DNA of 64,000 nt from Bacteroidales bacterium (GCA_017962545.1 JAGCVD010000009.1:19447-83446), one strand, 5' to 3'; positions 23,896-33,397 are shown, numbered from the stretch's first letter. Notes: generated from the letters alone by a model not told the origin. A program made the numbers and translations.

Positions 23896-26679
23896 GTGAA
23901 AGGTTTTATTGAAATCAAAGGGGCAAGGGCCAACAATTTAAAGAGTGTTGACCTGAAGTTGCCGCAAGGTAAACTTATTGTCGTTACAGGTCTCAGTGGT
24001 AGCGGCAAGTCGAGTTTGGTATTCGACACCCTCTTTGCAGAGGGTCAGCGACGCTATGTCGAAAGCATGAGCTCGTATGCGCGCCAGTTCCTGGGGCGCA
24101 TGTCGAAGCCCGAGGTGGACTATATCCACGGGTTGGCACCAGCAGTGGCCATAAGCCAGCGGGTGAACACTGCCAATCCTCGGTCGACAGTGGGCACCCA
24201 GACCGAAGTGTATGAGTACTTGAAGTTATTGTATGCCAGAGTAGGACACACGTTTTCGCCCATTAGTGGTGTGGAAGTGAAACGTCACTCGGTGAGCGAT
24301 GTGGTGGATTTTATTTTGGGAGTGAAAGGGAGTGAAAGGAATGGTGTGAAGGTGATGATTTTGGCGCCGTTGGAGGACAGCAAGGAACGACCTCTGCGGC
24401 AGCAGCTGGAAATGTTGCGGCAGGAGGGCTACCAGCGTGTTATGCTGAAAGGTACGGTAGCCCGTATTGACGACCTTGAGGGTGTGAATCTCGACGGGGA
24501 GGTGTTTTTGGTCGTCGACCGTGTGACGGTGGACCCTGCTGACGACGGGTTGGCGGCCCGTGTGGCTGAGAGCGTGCAGGCTGCTTTCTTCGAGGGGCGC
24601 GGCGACTGCAGGATTGCTGTTGTCGGAGGCAGCACCGCCGATTTCAGCAATCGTTTCGAGGCCGACGGCATCACGTTCGAGAAGCCTAACCCCAATTTTT
24701 TCTCTTTCAACAACCCTTATGGTGCCTGTCCCACATGCCAGGGATACGGCAGCGTGATAGGCATCGACGAGAATCTGGTTGTGCCCAACAAGAGCCGAAG
24801 CATATATGAGAATGCGGTAGTGTGCTGGAACGGCGACAAGATGCAGGATGTGAAGCGAGAGTTTATTAGGCATGCCGCCGTCATCGATTTTCCCATCCAC
24901 AAGCCTTATTTCGAGTTGTCTCGGCAGGAGAAGGATGTCCTCTGGCATGGTGACGGAGTGTGGGAGGGCATTGAAGGTTTCTTCCGTTGGGTGGAGAGCC
25001 AAAGCTACAAGATACAGTACCGTGTGATGCTCAGCCGTTATCGAGGCCGTACGGTGTGTCCCGATTGTCACGGACACCGTCTGCGCAAAGACGCCGACTA
25101 TGTGAAAGTGGCCGGCAATAGTATCAGCGAAGTCGTCGACATGCCTGTCGACCAGGCGCTGCAGTGGGTCTTCTCGCTCGACGAGTGTCTCTCTGCCACC
25201 GAACTGAAGGCAACCGACCGGCTGCGTACTGAACTGCGCCACAGGCTGGGATACCTTGTCGATGTGGGGCTGTCGTACCTCACGTTGAGCCGTATGAGCA
25301 ACACCCTCAGTGGTGGTGAGAGTCAGCGCATCACTTTGGCGACCTCATTGGGCAGTTCGTTGGTGGGGTCAATGTATATTCTCGACGAGCCTTCCGTTGG
25401 CTTGCACAGCCGCGATACGGAGCGTCTCGTTGGTGTGCTCAAACAGTTGCGCGATTTAGGGAATACGGTCGTCGTGGTGGAGCACGACGAGGATATCATC
25501 CGGTCGGCCGACTGGCTGGTGGACATAGGTCCCGGCGCAGGACGTCTGGGTGGAGAGGTAATCTACAGTGGTCCCATCAATACTCCAGTTTTGAAGTCCC
25601 ACACTGCGAACTCCCTAACCCTCGACTACCTCGCAGGACGTCGCTCGATTGCAGTGCCCCAGGAACGCCGCCGGTGGCGCGACCGTATCAGTATTCGTGG
25701 CGCCTACGCCAACAATCTGAAGCATATCGATGTGGATATCCCGCTGGGGGTGCTCACCGTGGTGACGGGTGTCAGCGGCAGCGGCAAGAGCACGCTGATA
25801 CGGCGCGTGCTGTACGATGTGCTGCAACGCCGCATGGAGGGCAATGACGATTATGTCGGCTCTTGCGTCAGCCTCGAAGGCGATGTACGTCGCCTGGCAT
25901 CGGTCGAGATGGTGGACCAAAACCCCATTGGCCGCTCCTCTCGATCCAACCCCGCCACCTATATGAAGGTGTTCGACGAGGTGCGTGCCCTCTATGCACA
26001 GCAACCTCTGGCCAAAGCACGTGGCTATAAGAGCGGTTTCTTCTCGTTCAATGTCGAGGGTGGCCGTTGCGACAACTGTGAGGGTGAGGGTTATGTGACC
26101 GTGAGCATGCAGTTTATGAGCGACGTGCATCTGCTTTGCGACGAATGTCACGGTTCCCGCTATAAGGACGAAGCCCTTGAGGTGCTCTACAAGGGTGTCA
26201 ATATCAGCCAAGTGCTCGACATGACCGTCGACCAGGCCTGTGAGTTCTTCGATGAAGCGTCTACGCGAAGCATCTACACACGCCTCAAGCCGCTGCAGGA
26301 TGTCGGTCTGGGCTATCTCAAGCTGGGACAGTCCAGTTCGTCGCTCAGTGGCGGTGAGGCACAGCGTATCAAGCTTGCCTCCTATCTGGTGCATGGTGAG
26401 GCTGCGGAACGTCCTATACTCTTCATCTTCGACGAGCCCTCGACGGGTCTTCATTTCCACGATATACAGAAACTCCTGACAGCGTTCGACAGGCTGATAG
26501 AACGGGGCCACTCGATTATTGTCATCGAGCACCACCACGATATCATCAAGACGGCCGACTGGGTGATAGACCTCGGGCCAGAAGGCGGCGAGGGTGGGGG
26601 ACGGGTGGTCTTCGCCGGAACGCCGGAGGAACTCGTCAAATGCAAAGAGTCTTATACGGCAAAGTATCTTAAACTATGA
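23896..26679 (+). CDS. uvrA: Excinuclease ABC subunit A
   Basis: A 927-residue DNA damage sensor of nucleotide excision repair. It has two ABC ATPase halves: Walker A GLSGSGKSSL (about residues 32-41) and GVSGSGKSTL, and signatures LSGGESQRITLA and LSGGEAQRIKLA. The zinc modules are CPTCQGYG ... CPDCHGH in the first half and CDNCEGEG ... CDECHGS in the second. The start is a GTG 8 bases after the upstream stop; no ATG exists before the conserved N terminus, so GTG is accepted. Residues about 140-150 (LGVKGSERNGVK) contain a tandem decamer repeat in the loop before MILAPL. The next gene starts by ATGA overlap. Length is near the usual 940. Confidence 0.95.
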   Translation: MKGFIEIKGARANNLKSVDLKLPQGKLIVVTGLSGSGKSSLVFDTLFAEGQRRYVESMSSYARQFLGRMSKPEVDYIHGLAPAVAISQRVNTANPRSTVGTQTEVYEYLKLLYARVGHTFSPISGVEVKRHSVSDVVDFILGVKGSERNGVKVMILAPLEDSKERPLRQQLEMLRQEGYQRVMLKGTVARIDDLEGVNLDGEVFLVVDRVTVDPADDGLAARVAESVQAAFFEGRGDCRIAVVGGSTADFSNRFEADGITFEKPNPNFFSFNNPYGACPTCQGYGSVIGIDENLVVPNKSRSIYENAVVCWNGDKMQDVKREFIRHAAVIDFPIHKPYFELSRQEKDVLWHGDGVWEGIEGFFRWVESQSYKIQYRVMLSRYRGRTVCPDCHGHRLRKDADYVKVAGNSISEVVDMPVDQALQWVFSLDECLSATELKATDRLRTELRHRLGYLVDVGLSYLTLSRMSNTLSGGESQRITLATSLGSSLVGSMYILDEPSVGLHSRDTERLVGVLKQLRDLGNTVVVVEHDEDIIRSADWLVDIGPGAGRLGGEVIYSGPINTPVLKSHTANSLTLDYLAGRRSIAVPQERRRWRDRISIRGAYANNLKHIDVDIPLGVLTVVTGVSGSGKSTLIRRVLYDVLQRRMEGNDDYVGSCVSLEGDVRRLASVEMVDQNPIGRSSRSNPATYMKVFDEVRALYAQQPLAKARGYKSGFFSFNVEGGRCDNCEGEGYVTVSMQFMSDVHLLCDECHGSRYKDEALEVLYKGVNISQVLDMTVDQACEFFDEASTRSIYTRLKPLQDVGLGYLKLGQSSSSLSGGEAQRIKLASYLVHGEAAERPILFIFDEPSTGLHFHDIQKLLTAFDRLIERGHSIIVIEHHHDIIKTADWVIDLGPEGGEGGGRVVFAGTPEELVKCKESYTAKYLKL
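24319..24338. repeat. In-frame decamer repeat in uvrA (GGAGTGAAAG, 2 copies)
   Basis: Two perfect contiguous copies of GGAGTGAAAG are followed by the partial GAATGGTGTGAAGG. They encode GVKGSERNGV in a UvrA surface loop. Confidence 0.6.
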
Positions 26680-27161
26680 AACATGTCAAAAACATACAGC
26701 GCACCTCCCGCATCGGTCTCTGGGGCTCGGTGACGGCGGTGCTGCTCACCGTGGTGTTCATCTATGCCAGTCCTTGGCGTTTCTATCCTTCGGCCTATAC
26801 GTCGGGATGGATGCTTTCTGCTGGCGCAGTGCTGGCGGTACTGGCCGTCAGCATGACGTTGCTGTCGGTGCGCCGTAGGATACCACAGCTGCGACAATCG
26901 GAAGACGAAGAGACCAAGTTGGCCGGCTACGAGGCCCATGTGCGTTCGCTCTACACGACGATGCTGGCGGTGGTTGTTGTGCTATGTGCCTTCACGATTC
27001 TTTCGGCACGCAATGTGCTGCTCATGCTGGCCATCGTCAGTGTGCTGGTGCTTTTCCTGAACTACCCCAATATCTACAGGATAAAGGTCGACCTGGGCCT
27101 TACTGACGAGGAGATGAAGAATCTCTTCGGGGACAAATACATCGGTGGCGATGCGCAGTGA
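26676..27161 (+). CDS. Small membrane protein, four helices, unknown function
   Basis: A 161-residue protein with two hydrophobic hairpins: about residues 14-35 (SVTAVLLTVVFIYASPW), 44-66 (WMLSAGAVLAVLAVSMTLL), 88-107 (MLAVVVVLCAFTIL) and 111-130 (VLLMLAIVSVLVLFL). A short cytoplasmic acidic linker joins the hairpins, and a soluble tail ends in GLTDEEMKNLFGDKYIGGDA. The tail resembles a conserved C-terminal motif in uncharacterised Bacteroidales membrane proteins; no function can be assigned. Its ATG overlaps the uvrA stop (ATGA) and its 3' end overlaps the start of mnmE, so the three are tightly coupled. Confidence 0.75.
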   Translation: MKHVKNIQRTSRIGLWGSVTAVLLTVVFIYASPWRFYPSAYTSGWMLSAGAVLAVLAVSMTLLSVRRRIPQLRQSEDEETKLAGYEAHVRSLYTTMLAVVVVLCAFTILSARNVLLMLAIVSVLVLFLNYPNIYRIKVDLGLTDEEMKNLFGDKYIGGDAQ

Positions 27162-28485
27162 GACCATAGTGGCGGTGACCACCCCCGCAGGGGTGGGCGG
27201 CATTGCGGTGGTCCGTCTCAGCGGCACGGAGGCTTTGTCGATAGCCTTGCGTCACCTCTCGGTGAAAGAGTTGTCGCCCCGCAAGGCTACCTATTGTCAT
27301 TTCGGTGCGCTTGATGATGTGATAGCCGTGTACTACCCCACGGGCTACACCGGCGAGCCCACGGTGGAGATTTCTTGCCACGGGTCGCTGTATGTGCAGC
27401 AGGCCGTGGTGGAGACGCTGGTGGACGCTGGAGCGCGAATGGCGGAAGCTGGTGAGTTCACCATGCGGGCTTTTGTGAATGGACGTATGGACCTGTCGCA
27501 GGCCGAGGCGGTGGCGGACCTTGTCGACGCGGTGACGCCGGCACAGCATCGGCTGGCGGTGAGCCAGCTGCGGGGCGGCTACGCCAAAGTTCTCAAGGAA
27601 CTGCGGCAGCAACTGCTCGACCTTACCAGTCTTCTGGAATTGGAATTCGACTTCAGTCAGGAGGATGTGGAGTTCGCCGACCGTAGCCAGTTGAGTCGGA
27701 TTGTCGACGATATCGGTTCCAAAATCAGTGCCTTACGCAGTACATTCCATCTTGGCAACGCCCTCAAGCGGGGTATTCCCACAGCCATCATTGGCCGTCC
27801 CAATGCAGGCAAATCGTCGTTGCTCAATGCGTTGCTTGCCGATAACCGCGCCATAGTCAGCCCTATCGCAGGGACCACACGCGACACTATTGAGGAAACG
27901 TTCAACATTGACGGCGTCACGTTCCGTCTTATCGACACGGCGGGCCTGCACCATACCGACGACCTGTTGGAGAATATGGGCATCGATCGGGCCATCGCAG
28001 CCGCCGTTGAGGCGGATATCATTCTTTATGTCCATGATGCCACACGTCCATGGACAGAGGCTGTGGAGGATTTACAGGCATTGCAGGATGCAGGTGTGAA
28101 ACTCGGTGACAAGCATCTATGGGTGGTGTTGAACAAGTTCGACTTGCCTGAAGCTATCGAAGCCTCACGGAAGCTCGGCATAGCTGTCTCGTCACTCAAA
28201 GGTACAGGGCTGGACGCTCTGCGGGAGCTGATGCTCAAGGCTGTCACTGCTGATGTTGACTCCGCCAGTCAGACGCTGCTCACCAATGCACGCCATTATG
28301 ACGCGCTCGGCCGTACCAACGATGCACTGCTTCAGGTAGCACAAGGGCTGAAGGAAGGCATCCCGTCCGACCTGTTGGCTGTTGACCTGCGTGACGCGCT
28401 CTATCACCTTGGCACCATCACCGGCGAGGTGGCCAACAACGAGGTGCTGGGCAATATCTTTTCCCGCTTCTGCGTGGGGAAATAG
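27151..28485 (+). CDS. mnmE: tRNA modification GTPase MnmE
   Basis: A 444-residue GTPase that with MnmG installs the (carboxymethyl)aminomethyl group on wobble uridine 34 of several tRNAs. The N-terminal tetrahydrofolate-binding domain opens with ETIVAVTTPAGVGGIAVVRLSG. The helical domain is interrupted by the G domain: G1 GRPNAGKSSLLNALL, the switch segment GTTRDTIEETF, G3 DTAGLHHT and G4 NKFD. The C terminus FCVGK is the conserved CxGK with catalytic Cys. A GTG two codons upstream (27145) is the alternative start. The gene overlaps the preceding membrane-protein gene by 11 bases. Confidence 0.95.
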   Translation: MRSETIVAVTTPAGVGGIAVVRLSGTEALSIALRHLSVKELSPRKATYCHFGALDDVIAVYYPTGYTGEPTVEISCHGSLYVQQAVVETLVDAGARMAEAGEFTMRAFVNGRMDLSQAEAVADLVDAVTPAQHRLAVSQLRGGYAKVLKELRQQLLDLTSLLELEFDFSQEDVEFADRSQLSRIVDDIGSKISALRSTFHLGNALKRGIPTAIIGRPNAGKSSLLNALLADNRAIVSPIAGTTRDTIEETFNIDGVTFRLIDTAGLHHTDDLLENMGIDRAIAAAVEADIILYVHDATRPWTEAVEDLQALQDAGVKLGDKHLWVVLNKFDLPEAIEASRKLGIAVSSLKGTGLDALRELMLKAVTADVDSASQTLLTNARHYDALGRTNDALLQVAQGLKEGIPSDLLAVDLRDALYHLGTITGEVANNEVLGNIFSRFCVGK

Positions 28486-28594
28486 TTAAATGATGTTAAC
28501 TGATGAGCCGAAACGAGAGGGTTGTGCGTCTATAAGACAATATACAATAAAATATGCGCCCCTCGCGTTATAAACCAAATCGATATAATATTAA

Positions 28595-29974
28595 ATGAAA
28601 CGACTGTTCCTCATCGCACTCACAATGCTGCTACCGCTGATGGTGGTGGCCAAAGGCGGCTACAAGTTCACTCTGCAGATTGACGGCTGTAAGGATAGTA
28701 TGGTGCTGGTGTGCTACTACCATGCCCAGACCCTGCGCGTCCTTGATACGGCCTTCAACGATGGTCACGGAAAGTTTGTCTTCCAGGGCGACCGTGAACT
28801 CAAGCCCGGTCTTTACTATTTCTCCAACGAAAAAGGGAAAACGGTCGACTTCGTCGTCTATCACGAGAAGCCCCACTTCAAGTTCCGTACCGACGACCGC
28901 AACTGGGAGCGCAATATCAGCGTCAGTGGTTCGCGCCAGAATACTCTCTTCTTCAATTTTAACCGCTCAACGGAGCATGTGTACGACGCTGTCCGCGCCG
29001 CCCGTGACGAGATGGATTCTGCAGCTTTTCTTGAGTTCCGCCGTCAGCAGTTCCTTCGTATCGACACCATCCGCATGGAGTTTATCGCCAAACATCCCGA
29101 TGCTATGCTCTCCAAGATGATGCTGGCTACCAAGGACCCCGCAGCTCCGCCCGACAGTCTTAAGGGCAATGACCGTTACTTCTACATCATGCACCATTAT
29201 TTCGACAATATGCCTCTCGACGATGATTTCTTAGTGCGCACACCCCGTAGCGTTTTCTACGAGCGTGTGAACGAATACGTCGAAAAGAGGATGCATGGTC
29301 TTCCACCCGAACTCGTCATCCCGCTGATTGACAGTCTTATTGACCGTTCAGAGCCGGCCCCCGAGGTGTTCAACTGGCTTCTGCTCACGCTCACGGAGCG
29401 TTATCTGCAAAGCAATATCATGGTCTATGATGAGATTTATGTGCACCTAGTCCAGCGATATTTCGCCACCGGCAAGGCCTCTTTCCTCTCGCCCTCGACT
29501 ATCGACGAGCAGGTGGAACGTGCCAATAAGTGGGACCGTCTGCTGGTGGGGCGTGAGGCGCCGGAGTTGATACTCTTTGATACCACACGCCGCGTGTGGT
29601 CGCTCCATCACATGCCCGGTCGTTACACGCTGCTGCTCTTCTGGAGTCCAACCTGTGGCCACTGCCGCGATATCATCCCGGCCGTCTATAAGGTCTTCGA
29701 CCGTTTGGCCGACTCGCTCGACATGACGGCATTCGCCATTCTCTCCGAACCAGAAGAGTTGACCATTGTCAAGTGGAAGAAGTTCCTCGCCGAACACAAT
29801 ATGACCAACCCCCGCTGGGTGAACCTCAACGGCGGGGAGGCGAATATCGACTGGCGTGAGGTCTACGACGTCACCACGACGCCGCAGATTTACCTCATCA
29901 ACAACGAGACGCACAAGTTTCTGGCCAAGAAACTCAGCGCCGATCTGCTGGAGCAAATTTGTAAACAATTATAA
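28595..29974 (+). CDS. TlpA-like thiol-disulfide oxidoreductase with DUF4369/DUF5106-type N terminus
   Basis: A 459-residue periplasmic protein. The signal peptide is MKRLFLIALTMLLPLMVVAK. Residues 22-110 form a beta domain (FTLQIDGCKDSMVLVCYY, FVFQGDRELKPGLYYFSNEK) like the DUF4369 module of Bacteroidota thioredoxins. A helical DUF5106-like middle follows (AFLEFRRQQFLRIDTIRMEF onward). The C-terminal thioredoxin domain has the redox pair in WSPTCGHCRDI near residues 353-356, and a cis-Pro in TTTPQIYLI. Such proteins reduce or isomerise disulfides of exported proteins, possibly in cytochrome maturation; the partner is unknown. The M3 peptidase gene begins 3 bases after its stop. Confidence 0.83.
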   Translation: MKRLFLIALTMLLPLMVVAKGGYKFTLQIDGCKDSMVLVCYYHAQTLRVLDTAFNDGHGKFVFQGDRELKPGLYYFSNEKGKTVDFVVYHEKPHFKFRTDDRNWERNISVSGSRQNTLFFNFNRSTEHVYDAVRAARDEMDSAAFLEFRRQQFLRIDTIRMEFIAKHPDAMLSKMMLATKDPAAPPDSLKGNDRYFYIMHHYFDNMPLDDDFLVRTPRSVFYERVNEYVEKRMHGLPPELVIPLIDSLIDRSEPAPEVFNWLLLTLTERYLQSNIMVYDEIYVHLVQRYFATGKASFLSPSTIDEQVERANKWDRLLVGREAPELILFDTTRRVWSLHHMPGRYTLLLFWSPTCGHCRDIIPAVYKVFDRLADSLDMTAFAILSEPEELTIVKWKKFLAEHNMTNPRWVNLNGGEANIDWREVYDVTTTPQIYLINNETHKFLAKKLSADLLEQICKQL

Positions 29975-29977
29975 ATC

Positions 29978-31999
29978 ATGAAACGTACCGTTATCGTGGC
30001 CGCCGCTGTAATGCTGCTGCTGGCAGGCTGCAAAGACAAAAAGAACATGGAAAATCCTTTCTTCAGCAAGTGGAATACGCCTTACGAGATTCCCGACTTC
30101 TCGCGTATCAAGACCGAGCATTACATGCCCGCTTTCAAGGAGGGTATGGAGCGACAGAAGGCCGAAATCGACGCCCTCGTGAACAACCCCGAGGCTCCGA
30201 CCTTCGAGAACACTATCCTGGCCTACGAGTATAGCGGCCAACTGCTCAACGAGGTCAGCGCTGTCTTCTTCAACCTCTCGGAGTGCGAGAACAACGACGC
30301 GATGGAGGCTATCGCCGAGGAGGTGACGCCCCTGCTCTCCAAGCATGGCGACGACATAGCGCTCAACGCAGCCCTCTTCGATCGCATCAAGTCTGTCTAT
30401 GAGCAGCGCGAGAGCCTCGGTCTCAACGCCGAGCAGATGCGCCTGGTGGAGAAGCACTACAAGGACTTTGTGCGCGCCGGCGCCAATGTGCCCGAGAATC
30501 AGCAGGCACGCTTCCGCGAGCTCAACGAGCAGATTGCCTCGCTGACCCTCCGCTTCGCGCAGAATGTGCTGAAAGCCACCAATGCTTACTCTAAGGATTT
30601 GCCTGATGGGGGTAAAGTGACGCTTGATATGCCCACCTGGGAGCCTTTCATGCAGACCTGTACCGACCGCGCCCTGCGTGAGGAACTGTGGCATGCCTTT
30701 ACAGATAGGTGCAAGGAAGGTGAGTTCGACAATACCAAGATTATCGACACCCTGGTCAACCTCCGTCTCGAGCGCGCCAATATCCTCGGCTTCCCCACCC
30801 ATGCCGACTGGGTGCTCGACGACTGTCTGGCCAAGACACCGGCTAATGTCTACAAGTGCCTCCTCGACATCTGGGGACCTGCCCTCAAGGTGGCCAAGCA
30901 GGAGCGCGACATCTATTCGAAGATGCTGGAGAAGGACGAGCCTGGAGCCAAGTTGCAGCCGTGGGACTGGCGTTACTATGCCGAGAAATACCGCATGGAG
31001 AAATACGCCCTCGACGATGCCGAGATGCGTCCCTACTTCAGCCTCGATAGTGTCCGTGCTGGTGCCTTCATGGTGGCCAACCGCCTCTACGGCCTGACCT
31101 TCACCGAGCGCACCGACTTGCCCACCTACGACAAGGAGGCCCGCTGCTTCGAGGTCAAGGACGGCGACCAGACCATCGGCATCCTCTACATGGACTTCCA
31201 TCCTCGTGCCAGCAAGCGCAGCGGCGCCTGGATGACCGAATTCCGCGGCCAGAAACGCGACCTCGAGGGTAACAATATCATCCCCATCATCCAAGTGGTC
31301 TGCAACTTCACCAAGCCCACCGCCGACAAACCGTCGCTGCTGAACTTCGACGAGAGCGAGACGCTCTTCCATGAGTTCGGCCACGCCCTCCACGGGCTCC
31401 TCAGCAAGTGCACCTATCCGTCGCTGGCCGGCACCAACGTGCCGCGCGACTTCGTCGAGCTGCCCTCGCAGGTGATGGAGAACTGGTGCCGTCATCCGCA
31501 GGTGATGAAGATGTATGCCCACCATTACCAGACTGGCGAGGCCATCCCCGACGCCCTTATCAAGAAGATTGAAGCGGCTGCCACCTACGGTCAGGGCTTT
31601 GTCACCACAGAGCTCCTCGCCGCCTCGCTGCTCGATATGGACTACTACAGCATCACCGAGAAACAAGCCATCAATCCCCTCGTTTTCGAAGAGCAGGCGA
31701 TGAACAAGATAGGCATTATCCCCGAAATCATCAGTCGCTATCGCAGCCCCTACTTCCAGCACATCTTCACCACTGGCTATGATGCCGGTTACTATAGCTA
31801 CACCTGGACGGCCATCCTCGATGCTGACGCCTTCGAGGCCTTCGCCGAGAGCGGCGACCTCTTCAACCCCGAACTTGCTGCCAAGTTCCGCCACCTCCTC
31901 GAGAGTGGCAACACCGTCGAGCCCATGGACCTCTACCGCGCTTTCCGTGGCAAAGACCCCAGCCCCAAAGCCCTGCTGAAACGTAAGGGTATGTTGTAA
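29978..31999 (+). CDS. M3-family zinc metallopeptidase (peptidyl-dipeptidase Dcp-like) lipoprotein
   Basis: A 673-residue peptidase of the M3 (thimet oligopeptidase/Dcp) family, which cuts short peptides. The zinc site is ETLFHEFGHALHGLLS (HExxH at about residues 464-468), with the third ligand Glu in FVELPSQVMENW. It starts with a lipoprotein signal, MKRTVIVAAAVMLLLAGC (Cys18), so unlike cytoplasmic Dcp it should be membrane-anchored in the periplasm. Conserved blocks ILYMDFHPRASKRSGAWM and GYYSYTWTAILDADAF confirm the subfamily. It follows the thioredoxin gene by 3 bases, suggesting a shared envelope quality-control or peptide-use role (inference). It is intact. Confidence 0.93.
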   Translation: MKRTVIVAAAVMLLLAGCKDKKNMENPFFSKWNTPYEIPDFSRIKTEHYMPAFKEGMERQKAEIDALVNNPEAPTFENTILAYEYSGQLLNEVSAVFFNLSECENNDAMEAIAEEVTPLLSKHGDDIALNAALFDRIKSVYEQRESLGLNAEQMRLVEKHYKDFVRAGANVPENQQARFRELNEQIASLTLRFAQNVLKATNAYSKDLPDGGKVTLDMPTWEPFMQTCTDRALREELWHAFTDRCKEGEFDNTKIIDTLVNLRLERANILGFPTHADWVLDDCLAKTPANVYKCLLDIWGPALKVAKQERDIYSKMLEKDEPGAKLQPWDWRYYAEKYRMEKYALDDAEMRPYFSLDSVRAGAFMVANRLYGLTFTERTDLPTYDKEARCFEVKDGDQTIGILYMDFHPRASKRSGAWMTEFRGQKRDLEGNNIIPIIQVVCNFTKPTADKPSLLNFDESETLFHEFGHALHGLLSKCTYPSLAGTNVPRDFVELPSQVMENWCRHPQVMKMYAHHYQTGEAIPDALIKKIEAAATYGQGFVTTELLAASLLDMDYYSITEKQAINPLVFEEQAMNKIGIIPEIISRYRSPYFQHIFTTGYDAGYYSYTWTAILDADAFEAFAESGDLFNPELAAKFRHLLESGNTVEPMDLYRAFRGKDPSPKALLKRKGML

Positions 32000-32000
32000 A

Positions 32001-32028
32001 GGAATTAAGAATTTAGAATTTAGAATTA
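32001..32028. repeat. Heptamer array, 4 copies (AGAATTT), ending at the pspC start codon
   Basis: GGAATTA, AGAATTT, AGAATTT, AGAATTA make 28 bases. The final A is the first base of the ATG of the PspC gene, so the array occupies the whole ribosome-binding region. Confidence 0.72.
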
Positions 32029-32231
32029 TGGAATCCTATCGTCGTTTAACCCGCAGCACCACCGACCGCCGCATTGCCGGCGTCTGTGGAGGCGTCGCCA
32101 AGTATTTGAATATTGACCCCACCGTGGTGCGTATTCTCTTCCTCCTTGCCCTCATCTGTGGCAGCCTAGGCTTCTGGGCCTATCTCATCATCTGGATTGC
32201 AGCCCCCGAGGACAACTTAATTGAAAAGTAA
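32028..32231 (+). CDS. PspC-domain small membrane protein
   Basis: A 67-residue protein that is almost entirely a PspC domain. The N-terminal YRRLTRSTTDRRIAGVCGGV carries the AGVCGG signature; next is AKYLNIDPTVVRILFLLA, then a second hydrophobic helix (GSLGFWAYLIIWIAAPED) ending with the typical APE motif. PspC-type proteins sit in the inner membrane and in E. coli sense envelope stress; the stand-alone domain in Bacteroidota has no proven role. No pspA gene is nearby. Its 5' leader is a heptamer array. The DUF4919 gene follows by 5 bases. Confidence 0.9.
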   Translation: MESYRRLTRSTTDRRIAGVCGGVAKYLNIDPTVVRILFLLALICGSLGFWAYLIIWIAAPEDNLIEK

Positions 32232-32236
32232 GCGTC

Positions 32237-33388
32237 ATGAGGAAGATTCAGTCAGTGCTCGCCATTCTCCTGTTCTCTTTTGCCGCATGGGGACAGGACT
32301 CTGCCGATACTTACATTCCCTCGTTTTTTCCGCCCGACTATCAGCAGATTCAAAAAGACTGCAGCGGCAAACAAGGAGCCCGTTTCTATTCCAAGTTGGC
32401 CCAACGTTTTGAAAATATGGATACCACCCTCGATATTAAGGACCTCCACACCTTCTATTACGGACAGGCCTATCTCGACGGCTATTTCCCATACGGAGAT
32501 CCTGGTGGGTTCGACCAGATTCGCGATATCCTCAATAAAGAGGAGGAGCCTACAATTCAGGACTCACGCACCATCGTTAAGTTGGCCAATGCCGCTATCG
32601 CCCGTTGCCCTGCGGAACCACGTGCTTATTATTATAAGTTCATTGGGCAAAGTATCGCCTGCGAACACTTCGGTGGCGACACCAACGAATTGGAGAAAAC
32701 AAGGGCTCAATTTCAGGTTTTGTTCCAGACCATTATGAGCACCGGTAACGGCCTGAGTCCGGAACTGGCCATACACGTAGTCAGTACCTCCCATGAGTAT
32801 ATGGTGATGAATATGTATGGCTTTCACCCCAACATGCAGGCATTGATGAACATTGACGGGCACAGCTACGATATGTTTACGGTTGAACCCAACGAATACG
32901 ATGTCGATACCCTCTATTTCAATATCGATTGTATCGTGGGCTCATGGGACAAATTGTTCCCCAAAATAAAAGAGAAAGAGGAAGGTCCTGTGACTTCCAT
33001 CGATTTAAAGCTGGGGACTAAATTCGTGTTGGAAATGAAGAAAGCCAAACGGAAGAACAGCAAGTTTATGCTTGTGAAGGAAGAACAAATCGGCGACACG
33101 CTTGTAGCTAAACTTGACAGCCTGTTCCTTGAGTCTGTTCCCGAGAACCAGATTGTGGGTTACTTCTGTCCCATGCGCCTGTATGAGGGAGATGAAAGTG
33201 TGTTCAATTGTCTTGTATTCCGCAGCAATTGTGACAAAGGGTTGTATTACGACACCTTTATCTCGCGGGATGGAAAACAATTCAATGCCACCTCGAACGT
33301 TGGTATGCCGCGAGGGACGATGATGAATGAGATGTGGCACGACGATGCCCAATACCTCCGGATAAGCAATCTCCGAACCAAGGAGTGA
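32237..33388 (+). CDS. Secreted DUF4919-type protein
   Basis: A 383-residue exported protein of unknown function. The signal peptide is MRKIQSVLAILLFSFAAWGQ. The mature region begins with SFFPPDYQQIQKDCSGK and has a helical TPR-like stretch containing FYYGQAYLDGYFPYGDPGGF and IARCPAEPRAYYYKFIGQSI, typical of DUF4919. The rest (IDGHSYDMFTVEPNEYDVDT, TLYFNIDCIVGSWDKLF) is a beta-rich domain seen in Bacteroidota DUF4919 proteins. Family assignment is by recall. The gene follows pspC by 5 bases and ends before a strong bidirectional terminator. Confidence 0.72.
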   Translation: MRKIQSVLAILLFSFAAWGQDSADTYIPSFFPPDYQQIQKDCSGKQGARFYSKLAQRFENMDTTLDIKDLHTFYYGQAYLDGYFPYGDPGGFDQIRDILNKEEEPTIQDSRTIVKLANAAIARCPAEPRAYYYKFIGQSIACEHFGGDTNELEKTRAQFQVLFQTIMSTGNGLSPELAIHVVSTSHEYMVMNMYGFHPNMQALMNIDGHSYDMFTVEPNEYDVDTLYFNIDCIVGSWDKLFPKIKEKEEGPVTSIDLKLGTKFVLEMKKAKRKNSKFMLVKEEQIGDTLVAKLDSLFLESVPENQIVGYFCPMRLYEGDESVFNCLVFRSNCDKGLYYDTFISRDGKQFNATSNVGMPRGTMMNEMWHDDAQYLRISNLRTKE

Positions 33389-33397
33389 CAGATAATA

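Noticed and set aside
28500-28560. CTGATGAG...GAAAC, the conserved core of a hammerhead ribozyme, after mnmE
   Set aside because: Only two bases separate the two core halves, too few for stem II, and no matching stems I or III could be drawn around it.
29969-31894. A 641-codon minus-strand frame antisense to the M3 peptidase gene
   Set aside because: Pure shadow of a conserved gene; no domain, signal or promoter on that strand.
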